DNA of 64,000 nucleotides from Zoroaster sp. YZ-2022 (lineage: Eukaryota; Echinodermata; Asteroidea; Forcipulatida; Zoroasteridae). How positions within the stretch are numbered: the stretch's first letter is position 1; every line of letters starts with the position of its first letter. This document shows positions 44,852-56,912 of this stretch, piece by piece. The translations under genes and the position numbers were made by a program. Below the pieces are notes generated by a model. That model was not told the DNA's origin, did not search any database, and saw only the letters and a list, made by a program, of their open reading frames with translations. Location: NCBI GenBank assembly GCA_029582265.1, contig CM055819.1:31101164-31165163 (forward strand), in the 5' to 3' direction.

Positions 44852-45032
44852 TATTTAGTATGGATCTATCCTTTTTTTGTTTTTGATGATAACCAGTGGC
44901 ATAACCATGGGGATGGGGGGTGGGGGGATGGGGTGGTGGTGGTGGTGGTGGGGGGAACGGGTTGCACATGGTCCCCCCACCTGAGGCCTGTGCCCCTTTG
45001 GGTCCCCCTCTGCTCCAAATTTGGATCCCTCA

Positions 45033-45320
<288 letters not shown>

Positions 45321-45572
45321 CTAGAGGGTCACCCAGACCCCCTATGCATGATATTCAGTAAGTATAATACTAATAGAGATCAGTGGATACAATCATTACA
45401 GACACATAGGCCCTAATGCTAGCCATAGTGTATCTTATACTAATAAATTTGATAAAATTAGAGTTGAGTATACATTTTAGTATCGATCAATCCTTTTGTG
45501 ACTTTGATGACAACCAGTGGTAGAACTGTTAGGGAGCATGTGTCCCACTCACCCAAGGTCTGTTCCCCCCTA

Positions 45573-45854
<282 letters not shown>

Positions 45855-46194
45855 TCATACACCGATCTGAAATCAGGCCCAGAAGGCTTGGTTTTTATCC
45901 AAACTTTGCAAAGCCTGGATGAGGTAAGATCTTTTACAGGCGCATCATAGTTTTATGCACTCCAATAGATCATTTCACCCAGGAATAAGTTAAATCTGAA
46001 AGCATTATTTGCAAATTCATCACATGGCGCATGTCAGATTTCGTTAAAGTGGGCAATGGCCAAAATATCTTATATTTAGTATAGATCTATCCTTTTGTGC
46101 CCCTTTGGATCTGCCCCCCCCCCCCCCTCCCTATTCAAAGTTTGGATCCCTCACAAAAACATAAAGGCCTGTACAAAAGTGTGCCTCAACTTTA

Positions 46195-46362
<168 letters not shown>

Positions 46363-46654
46363 TCATACTGGTCTAAAATCAGACACAAAAGGTTTGGTTT
46401 TCAAGACTAGAGATTAGAGGGTCACCCAGACCCCTATGCATGCTATTCAGTAAGTATAATAGAGATCAGTGGATACAATCGTTACAGACACATAATGCTA
46501 GCCAGAGTGTATATTATACTAATAAATTTGATAGAATTAGAGTCAAGTATACATTTTAGTATCGATCAATCCTTTTGTAACTTTGATGATAACCAGTGGT
46601 AGAACTATTAGGTAGCATGTGTCCCACACCTCACCCAAGGTCTGTTCCCCCCTA

Positions 46655-46909
<255 letters not shown>

Positions 46910-47237
46910 TCATATACCGATCTGAAATCAGGCCCAGAAGGCTTGGTTTTCATCAAAACTTTGCAAAGCCTGGATGAGGTAAGATCTTTTACAGGCACAT
47001 CATAGTTTTATGCACTCCAATAGATCATTTCACCCAGGAATAAGTTAAATCTGAAAGCATTATTTGCAAATTCATCACAGATTTTGTTAAAAGTGGGCTA
47101 TGGCCAAAATATCTTATATTTAGTATAGATCTATCCTTTTGTGCCCCTTTGGATCTGCCCCCCCCCCCCCTCCCTATTCAAAGTTTGGATCCCTCACAAA
47201 AACATAAAGGCCTGTACAAAAGTGTGCCTCAACTTTA

Positions 47238-47483
<246 letters not shown>

Positions 47484-47692
47484 CTAGAGGGTCACCAGAC
47501 CCCCTATGCATGCTAGACACATAGGCCCTAATGCTAGCCATAGTGTATCTTATACTAATAAATTTGATAAAATTATAGAGTTGAGTATACATTTTAGTAT
47601 CGATCAATCCTTTTGTGACTTTGATGACAACCAGTGGTAGAACTATTAGGGAGCATGTGTCCCACACCTCACCCAAGGTCTGTTCCCCCCTA

Positions 47693-47947
<255 letters not shown>

Positions 47948-48273
47948 TCATATACCGATCTGAAATCACGCCCAGAAGGCTTGGTTTTCATCAAAACTTT
48001 GCAAAGCCTGGATGAGGTAAGATCTTTTACAGGCACATCATAGTTTTATGCACTCCAATAGATCATTTCACCCAGGAATAAGTTAAATCTGAAAGCATTA
48101 TTTGCAAATTCATCACAGATTTTGTTAAAAGTGGGCTATGGCCAAAATATCTTATATTTAGTATAGATCTATCCTTTTGTGCCCCTTTGGATCTGCCCCC
48201 CCCCCCTCCCTATTCAAAGTTTGGATCCCTCACAAAAACATAAAGGCCTGTACAAAAGTGTGCCTCAACTTTA

Positions 48274-48974
<701 letters not shown>

Positions 48975-49284
48975 CCAAAAAAATGTCTCCAGTTTATGGT
49001 CATCGGTCGGCTTCAAAATCAGGGAAATACATGATACATGGGGACCATATTTCCTGTATACAAAGTATGGTGGCTAAGAGAGGCCTCACAAATCAGGCAA
49101 ACATTCATACCCCTATGTGAAAAAGATGTTTAAAACACAGCATGGCAGAAATCTAATCGATCCAGCAATTTTGGCTGCAATTAGACATCGTTTCATAGCA
49201 AAATAAAAGAAAATTAAAAATGCTGACACGCGGGTTTGAAGCAACGCATGCGGAGACCAGAAACCGGCGACTTTTTTTTTTGGC
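48975..49284. mobile_element. GTCTCCGG-family MITE, inverted copy
   Basis: ATGTCTCCAGTTTATGGTCA ... GACCAGAAACCGGCGAC. It lies in the intron between exons 10 and 9 of the amplified array, absent from the other array introns. Confidence 0.8.
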
Positions 49285-49298
49285 CTGAGTATCGATCA

Positions 49299-49604
<306 letters not shown>

Positions 49605-49929
49605 TCAAGACTAGAGACTAGAGGGTCACCCAGACCCCCTATGCATGCTATGCAGTATAATAGAGATCAGTGGATACAATCATTACAGACACATAATGCT
49701 AGCCATAGTGTATATTATACTAATAATTTTGATAGAGTTAGAGTCAAGTATACATTTTAGTATCGATCAATCCTTTTGTGACTTTGATGATAACTATGGG
49801 GAAGCAACTGGAGCATGTGCCCCACCCCCCCACCCCTGCGTACTCCCCTTGCCCAGATTTTTAAAAAAACATAAGGGCCTGTACAAAAGTGTTCCACAAC
49901 GTCATTGACAACGAACAAAATATACTTAC

Positions 49930-50046
49930 GGATTTCACAACGAGTCCCTGTGAAGTCTACCAACGCGCAGTTACAAGTGTACGAGTTGACTCCGTCCACA
50001 CAGATACCGCCATTCAAGCAGGGATTACTGTCACATTCATTAATAG
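49930..50046 (-). CDS. Exon 8: EGF-like domain (ten-copy family, copy 10)
   Basis: 117 bp, donor GTAAGT. It starts [20 protein letters not shown], unlike the TNDCASNPC of its paralogues, and then reads [18 protein letters not shown]. It is the most 5' and a diverged member, with a calcium-binding I-N-E-C start. Confidence 0.93.
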
Positions 50047-50154
50047 CTGAAAATAAAGTGACTGTATCATGAACCGGTCTGAAATCAGGCAGAGATGGCT
50101 TGGGTGCCTCCCAACCAAATGTTTTCCTCAAACTTTGCAAAGCATGGAAGAGGC

Positions 50155-50346
50155 GCTCATCAGCTAATCAAACACAATTACCATATCTGCCCTCACAGGT
50201 CTCCATTTATACTCCTAGGTGAAGAGAAGCAATTCATGGATAGTGTCTTGCAACTGGCATGCATGGCTAGGATTCGAACCCACATTCTGACCATGTACCT
50301 ACCAAAACTTGTGCCAGATGCACTAGACTGCTCGGCCATGACCCTC
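50155..50346 (-). mobile_element. SINE family A, head and partial body
   Basis: Reverse complement: GGGTCATGGCCGAGCAGTCT, ACAAGTTTTGGTAGG and GGGTTCGAATCC; the tail is absent. Confidence 0.8.
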
Positions 50347-50617
50347 CATAAGTCTTTAAATTAGTCAAATTCAATTTCTACTCTATAAGCCCAACTAGAT
50401 GCATTGTATTTGGTCATGGGATTCTACTGCCGAGTTTCAGCAGCTTCACACGGGTAAAGATTAAATAATTTATGAATATGTTTTTTTGTTTTTTTTCTGT
50501 ATTAGCACATATTTATATATTTGTTTAAATCCTGGACGTCACCACAGTACACTATGTATCCACATTAAGTGTATGGAAAAAGCAATTTTGCCCGTCTGGT
50601 AACATTTAGAAAGAAGT

Positions 50618-50840
50618 TGAACTCATCAGTGTATAAATACTTGTGGTACCTGCTGCTATATCGGATTCGAGCTGGCCTATCATCATTAGGCAAGCTCGGT
50701 GGTCGAGAGGTAGGACCTCTGCACTAATAAGCTGGAAGTCGTGGGTTCGAATCCCGCCCGAGTCACCCGTGGATTTTTTTTCACAGACACTCAGGAAGCA
50801 CTGAGTATATAGTACTTTATACATACGTCGATGTAAGGGC
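50618..50840 (+). mobile_element. SINE family B
   Basis: CAAGCTCGGTGGTCGAGAGG, GTGGGTTCGAATCCCGCCCG; adjoins the next copy. Confidence 0.85.
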
Positions 50841-50845
50841 AAAAA

Positions 50846-51003
50846 GCCAGCCAATCGACATCGGGCAAGCTTGGTGGTCGAGAGGTTAAGACATCTGCAC
50901 TAGTAAGCAGGAGGTTATGGGTTCGAATCCCGCCTGTGAAGATTTTTCCACAGACACTGAGCATACAGTGCTATACACGTGTCAGTGTAGGGCAAAATTA
51001 AAT
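50846..51003 (+). mobile_element. SINE family B, tandem second copy
   Basis: Head CGGGCAAGCTTGGTGGTCGA, with a small deletion after GAATCCCGCC. It lies 120 bp downstream of exon 7 in gene direction and is duplicated with it. Confidence 0.85.
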
Positions 51004-51123
51004 CCAAAAAATCAAATCTATTGCAAGAATTTCATCAGTCTATACAGAAAGCTATGGGAAAATCCAAAAGATGAAGAAAAGTATGTCAGTATAACCCAAG
51101 AAACAGAATGATATAAAACTCAC

Positions 51124-51240
51124 GATTTTCACAGAATGTTCCTGTGTATCCAGTCACAGTGCAGTCACACGTATATGCAGTGGGTCCATTTACGCATATC
51201 CCATTATTGAGACAAGCGTGGTTGAGACAATAGTCCACAA
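51124..51240 (-). CDS. Exon 7: EGF-like domain (four-copy family, copy 1)
   Basis: 117 bp, donor GTGAGT, acceptor TTGTAG. It encodes VDYCLNHACLNNGICVNGPT then AYTCDCTVTGYTGTFCEN. The alternative acceptor CTCAG six bases upstream would add two residues in frame. Confidence 0.92.
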
Positions 51241-51570
51241 CTACAACTGAGAAAATTATGAAAACAAAAATCAAAAACATACAAAAAAGTATGTCAATAT
51301 AACCCAAGAACACAATAATATAAAACTCACATCAAAATAGTTGCACTTCAGAGACAAAGAATGTCAATTTTGTTGTAATTCAGCAGATCATTCCACAACA
51401 GCTATTAATCCAATCCCTTATTGACCAATCAGAGTGAAGATAAAGGGAAGCACGGGTTGTAATTACAGAAACCTGCCATAACTCATTGATCTGACCTGTC
51501 AATCAAATAGCACAGATTGACCAATAGGGTTAATACTATACTTGACAACTGTTATACATACGTCGATGTA

Positions 51571-51752
51571 AGGCCAAAAAGCCAGCCAATCGACATCGGG
51601 CAAGCTCGGTGGTCGAGAGGTTAAGACGTCTGCACTAGTAAGCAGGAGGTCGTGGGTTCAAATCCCGCCCGAGTCGCCTGTGAAGTTTTTTTCCACAGAC
51701 ACTGATTATGCAGTGCTATACACAAGTCGGTGTAGGGCAAAATTAAATTTAA
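51571..51752 (+). mobile_element. SINE family B, copy duplicated with exon 6
   Basis: Same junction ACGTCGATGTAAGG / AAAAAGCCAGCCAATCGACA as at 50822-50860, at the same distance from the next EGF exon. Confidence 0.85.
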
Positions 51753-51869
51753 AAAAATCAAATGTATTGCAAGAATTTCATCAGTCTATAGAGAAAGCTA
51801 TGGAAAAATCCAAAAGATGAAGAAAAGTACGTCAGTATAACCCAAGAAACAGAATGATATAAAACTCAC

Positions 51870-51986
51870 GATTTTCACAGAATGTTCCCATGTATCCAGT
51901 CCCAGTGCAGTCACACGTATATGCAGTGGGTCCATTTACGCATTTCCCATTATTGAGACAAGCGTGGTTGAGACAATAGTCCACAA
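51870..51986 (-). CDS. Exon 6: EGF-like domain (four-copy family, copy 2)
   Basis: 117 bp, donor GTGAGT. It encodes VDYCLNHACLNNGKCVNGPT with YMGTFCEN at the end (T to M relative to its paralogues). Intron sequence on the low-coordinate side matches that of exon 7, including a SINE B copy. Confidence 0.92.
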
Positions 51987-52033
51987 CTACAACTGAGAAA
52001 GTTATGAAAAAAAATCCAAAAGATACAGAAAAG

Positions 52034-52374
52034 TATAATAATAATAATAATAATAATAATGTGTGGACTTATATAGCGCACGTATCCACCAACTAAGTGG
52101 TGCTCAAGGCGCATTATATTATTACCCCTGCTCATAAGGCTCATAAATCATTCCTGAAACCATCTCAGCTCCCTGGGGAGTATACAGCTCAATTGCTGCC
52201 ATTACAGTGCATATAGGGCTAAACAACCAACTCTGCCCTCACAGGTACCCATTTAACCCCTGGGTGGAGAGAAGCAATTATGGTTAAGTGTCTTGCTCAA
52301 GGACACAAGTGTCACGGCCGGGATTCGAACCCACATTCTGCTGCTAACACCAGACTTGAGTCCGGTAAGCTAGA
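52034..52374 (-). mobile_element. SINE family A, head-truncated
   Basis: (ATT)n, tail GGTGGATACGTGCGCTATAT, body, and GGGTTCGAATCC box B; the head ends after TAGCTTACCGGACTCAAG. Confidence 0.88.
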
Positions 52375-52612
52375 TAAAACTCTCTCGTGATCTGCCATAG
52401 TAGCAGTGCATGCACCGTGGGTCAGGCATGTGGTTACATGCGCAGTGGGCCGGATAGAGTGAAACATGCAGCGTAAAGGAAGAAGCGACTTCATAACATA
52501 AGTGTTTCGTTGGAAGGATTCTTTGCTGTAGTTTATAGCTGGGCGACTACTAGTTCTAGTATGCTTTCTGGGAACAGCTCAGACAGTTTAGCCAGGCGAC
52601 TATCAGGATATT

Positions 52613-53054
52613 TGTGACCCTCTCTGTGAAAATGAGTCACATGTCGCACCATGCGTTTACATGTACTGGGCGATGAAATGTTGAAAGGGTGTTTTTTTTT
52701 TTTTAACATCTGATTTTTTAACATCATGTTTTTTTTACATCATTAGGATCTAAATTTTCTTAATATTTTTTACATAAACGTCAATTTCAATCAATAAAAT
52801 ATTAAAATCAATGATTGTTGTGAGTACTTTATTTCAAATATGTCATTTGTTTTCATTTGAATGCTTGTTTTCCTAACAATAAATTGTGTTAATTATGCAC
52901 ATTATTGATTATTACAAATGCCATATCTCCATAATGCAATACACACCTCTAACATATACCAAATTAAAGCCGATGATGTACTCTTTCCAGCCACATAGAA
53001 ATGTATATTTGCCAAATTTGCGATTTGTGACTCATTTTCACGGAGCGGGTCACA
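52613..53054. mobile_element. TGTGACC-terminus MITE, variant with GTGAAAATGAGTCACA shoulders
   Basis: TGTGACCCTCTCTGTGAAAA ... TTTTCACGGAGCGGGTCACA. It lies in the intron between exons 6 and 5. Confidence 0.8.
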
Positions 53055-53646
53055 TTTTTGACGGGCTTGACTTTGTCTTCATGTAATTCTGTAACATCAG
53101 CACTTGGGTTCCCTTCAGTTATAGTGTTCCCCCTACTCTCGTTAAGTACACGTAATTCACTTTGCCTTAAATAATTCACTTCGCCTGAAGTAATTTCATT
53201 TTGCCTTTAGAAGGGTCCAATCATTGCCTTAAGGAAACAATCATCTGCCTTAAGGGAGCTTCTTTTTATTTCACATTGTATTGAATAAAATAGTTGTCCG
53301 GTTAAGTTGGCCCCCATGTTAGTTACTCTCTGTTGTCTGTTGTCGTCCTGCCAGTGCTGTGCCTGTCTGGTGTGCCTGCACTACTGGAATGGTTTCACAT
53401 GCAGTGATATACGTTCTCCAACGGACCTACCCCCAAGTACCTGCTGGACTACCGCTCGCCTGGCACGGTATGGGTTTCATCACAATATCTTTGCTCACAC
53501 ACGCAATAAGGTCAAAATCTCACTTTTTCCGGTATAAGATTATTGTCATAAATCAAAATCTCTTTGAAAAAGTTACCCAAAAAAATCCAAAAGATGAAGA
53601 AAATTATGTCAGTATAACCCAAGAAACAGAATTATATAAAACTCAC

Positions 53647-53763
53647 GATTTTCACAGAATGTTCCTGTGTATCCAGTCCCAGTGCAGTCACACGTATATG
53701 CAGTGGGCCCATTTATGCATTTCCCATTATTGAGACAAGCATGGTTGAGACAATAGTCCACAA
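53647..53763 (-). CDS. Exon 5: EGF-like domain (four-copy family, copy 3)
   Basis: 117 bp, donor GTGAGT. It encodes VDYCLNHACLNNGKCINGPT then AYTCDCTGTGYTGTFCEN. Near-identical to exons 4, 6 and 7 at the DNA level, which points to recent tandem exon duplication. Confidence 0.92.
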
Positions 53764-54417
53764 CTACAACTGAGAAAGTTATGAAAAAATCAAAAAGATA
53801 TAGAAAAAAATGTCAATATAACCCAAGAAACAGAATGATATAAAACTCACATCAAAATAATTGTAACATAAATATTAATTATTCTGAAATATTGCACTTC
53901 AGAGACAAAGAATGTCAATTCTGTTGTAATTAAGCAGATCGTTCCACAATTGGCCAATCAACAGCCATTAATCCAATCCCTTATTGACCAATCAGAGTGA
54001 AGATAAAGGGAAGCACGGGTTGTAATTACAGAAACCTGCCATAACTCATTGATCTGACCTGTCAATCAAATAGCTCAGATTGACCAATGGGGTTAATACT
54101 ATACTTGACAACTGTTGCTATCCACCATTCATTTTGGTCAAGCTTTCCACGGTCATGCTATCGTCCTGAATGAAAGATATGCAGCCACTAAATCAGTGAC
54201 TACTTGGTTTATGGTCGGTGCAGTGTAATGCAAACGTTTTTTTGTGGGGGGGGGGAGTGATGAAGACAATAATTTCTGATATCTTTGCTCACACATGCAA
54301 TAGGTCAAAAATCGCACTTCATTCGGCATCAGATTATTGTCATGAATCAAAATGTCTTTGAGAAAGTTATGAAAAAAATCCAAAAGATGAAGAAAATTAT
54401 GTCAGTATAAAACTCAC

Positions 54418-54534
54418 AATTTGCACAGAATGTTCCCGTGTATCCAGTCCCAGTGCAGTCACACGTATATGCAGTGGGTCCATTTACGCATTTCCCATTA
54501 TTGAGACAAGCGTGGTTGAGACAAAAGTCCACAA
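54418..54534 (-). CDS. Exon 4: EGF-like domain (four-copy family, copy 4)
   Basis: 117 bp, phase 1-1, donor GTGAGT. It encodes VDFCLNHACLNNGKCVNGPT then AYTCDCTGTGYTGTFCAN. It differs from copies 1-3 in F for Y near the start and A for E at the end. Flanking intron sequence is also duplicated. Confidence 0.9.
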
Positions 54535-54719
54535 CTACAAACATAAATATTAATTATTCTGAAATATTGCACTTCAGAGAGAAAGAATGTACATTCTGTT
54601 GTAATTCAGCAGATCAATCCACAATTGGCCAATCAACAGCCATTAATTCAATACCTTATTTAGCCAATCAGGTATGTTGAGTAAAAATATATGTATTTGG
54701 TTGAATACACCAAGGTGCA

Positions 54720-55010
54720 TAGCTAAAGGGGAGGGGGAGGAGCAGAAGGGGAGGAGCGGAGGGAAAGAATGGAGGGGGAAGGGGAGGAGGAGGGAGGAGG
54801 AGGAGGGCGGAGGAGGAGGAGGGGAGGAGGAGGAGGAACAGTGTGGGAGGAGGGGAGGAGGAGGAGCGGTGTGGGAGGGGAGGAGGGGAGGGGAGGGGAG
54901 GGGAGGGGAGGTGCGGGGTGGGAGGAGGGGAGGGGAGGAGTGGAGGGGAGGAGCAGAGGGGGAGGAGTGGAGGGGGAGGTGCGGAGGGGAGGAGATGAGG
55001 GGGCAATAAT
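54720..55010 (+). repeat. 290-bp purine-only-like tract
   Basis: Almost exclusively G and A on the plus strand (GGAGGGGAGGAGGAGGAG type). Long proline-like frames across it are compositional artefacts. Confidence 0.92.
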
Positions 55011-55019
55011 CAGGCAATA

Positions 55020-55597
55020 ATCAAATAATGATAAAACTAAACTAAACTAGAGCTCAGGTGTTTGTTGGGACAAACACACGGTGTTCGCATGAACTTCCGT
55101 TTCAATCAAATTACCACCGATGATGTCACAATCATACTTTTTGAAATCATAAAAAAAATGTATTATAACAAACGGGTATCAATTTCTGCTTCAAAAGACA
55201 CATCAATTTTGCATTAGAATATGTTCAATTCAAATTTCCTGTTTCGGTCCGGAAAACTACATAATTTCTTTGAGATTAATGAGTTTCTACTCCTATATTA
55301 AAAAATACATTAAAACAATGAAAATGCCGATTATTATTTGTTGTTTTCATTCTGTAAGGAACTAAGGAAACGGTACTCTTTCCTAAATTTGAACTGGAAA
55401 TTAAAGGGAAGGTACAACAGTGCTATTTGGAAACAAATCTTAATTTCAACACTCTAGTTTTCAAGAAATAACGATAAAAACTAACCTGTACCAACATTGC
55501 ACCAAGTATGTGTTTAAATAATATGTTGTTAATTGGATAATCTGGTAGTTAATAATACAACCCTACACCATGAGATTAGCCTTGAGTTTGCTATTTA
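55020..55597. other. Intron sequence, nothing recognised
   Basis: AT-rich. GTGTTTGTTGGGACAAACAC hairpin at 55058 recalls a similar motif at 13792. Confidence 0.4.
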
Positions 55598-55942
55598 AAG
55601 TGCCATGGTCGAGCAGTTTAGTGCATCGGATTTGTGTTCTGATGGCCGAGTCATCAGAATGTGGGTTCGAATCCCAACCGCGACCGGGGTGCTTGTGTCC
55701 TTGAGCAAGACACTTTACCATAATTGCTTCTCTCCACCCAGGGGTAAATGGGTACCTGTGAGGGCAGAGTTGGTTGTTGTGTTTGATTAGCCCTATATGC
55801 GCCGTAATGGCAGCAATTGAGCTGTATACTCCCCAGGGAGCTGAGATGGTTTCAGGAATGATTTATGAGCCTGATGAGCAGGGGTAATAATGTAATGCGC
55901 CTTGAGCACCAGTTTGGTGGATACATGCGCTATATAAGTCCA

Positions 55943-56001
<59 letters not shown>
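55598..56001 (+). mobile_element. SINE family A with long (ATT)n tail
   Basis: Complete head, body and LINE-like tail; (ATT)n extends about 56 bp. Confidence 0.9.
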
Positions 56002-56002
<1 letters not shown>

Positions 56003-56009
56003 AGATCTT

Positions 56010-56580
56010 TGGTTTTGAGGAGTTTTAAATAATAAACGTGATGCTCCGACTGACCTGACATTGACCAGTCTGAAACACCTTTTTTTGAATATGAAAAGTC
56101 TGTTGGTAGATCTTTCTGGACACTGTTAAAGTTTTATTACCTACTTTGAGATCAGCAAATAATGAAACAACAGATGTCGCCAATACCACGACCTTGCAAT
56201 GTGCCACAAATATAACTTGTTTACCGCTGTACTAATTGATTTGCCTTTGTTGATTTTCTGGGGCGGGGTGTCAACACAAATTGTTTGCATGCAGCAGATG
56301 TTTTTTTGGACAATAGACTTTCTTTGAATACCATAAAAGTGAGTAAATTTGGTTGTTTATTTATTTTTTTGTTCTTGCGTCAGGGAAAGAAAGTTGGGTA
56401 AAACCCAAACATTTAATGTTACAAATAGCAAATAGAAAAAAAGTATTTGGTGTGTATTGAAAAATATTTGTCAATTGCCCTTTTTTATTTATTTTTTTTC
56501 ATTCTTAATGATCCTGAAATCTTACTGAAATAAAGTGACACCATTGCTAGGAAAACAAACAAAATAAGCTTATTATTGTT
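56010..56580. other. Intron sequence, nothing recognised
   Basis: AT-rich sequence between SINE A and the decayed EGF exon. Confidence 0.4.
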
Positions 56581-56586
56581 TTTTCC

Positions 56587-56678
56587 CACACAGTCACATC
56601 AGTAACTCCCGTCCTGAAACTCAACACAAGCACCATTATTTAGACAAGGAGAGCCTACACAAGTTCCTACTACGTCCA
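56587..56678 (-). pseudogene. Decayed EGF exon in the intron between exons 3 and 4
   Basis: On the minus strand, after an acceptor-like TTTAATCAG, the reading is DVVGTCVGSPCLNNGACVEF, then QDGSY-stop-CDCVG. Five EGF cysteines are recognisable. An in-frame TGA sits just before the fourth-to-fifth cysteine pair, and the last part with the sixth cysteine and a donor is missing. It looks like a relic of a former exon of this gene. Confidence 0.7.
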
Positions 56679-56912
56679 CTGATTAAACAAATAATCTTGA
56701 CTCAATTAACAACAATATTTCATTCTTACATAATGTATTTCACATAATACAGTATTGAGCAACTGTATCACTTTCAGGGCTTTTCAATCACAAATTTTGC
56801 TGTGATTTAAAAAATAAATCTCACAAATATTTACAAATTCCAAGATGGCAGACAATCTGAAATTCAACTTGACCAGTGACAGACTTTATTTACACAGTAC
56901 AAACACATGTAT

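Larger units (their letters stand above)
51124..54534 (-). repeat. Amplified EGF exon array (4 exons)
   Basis: Spacing 746, 1777 and 771 bp. Intron text such as GACCAATCAGAGTGAAGATA recurs at 51430 and 53987. SINE B copies are included in two units. Confidence 0.88.

Noticed and set aside
54643..55017. Proline/serine-rich or glycine/glutamate-rich proteins on either strand
   Set aside because: Artefacts of the homopurine tract.
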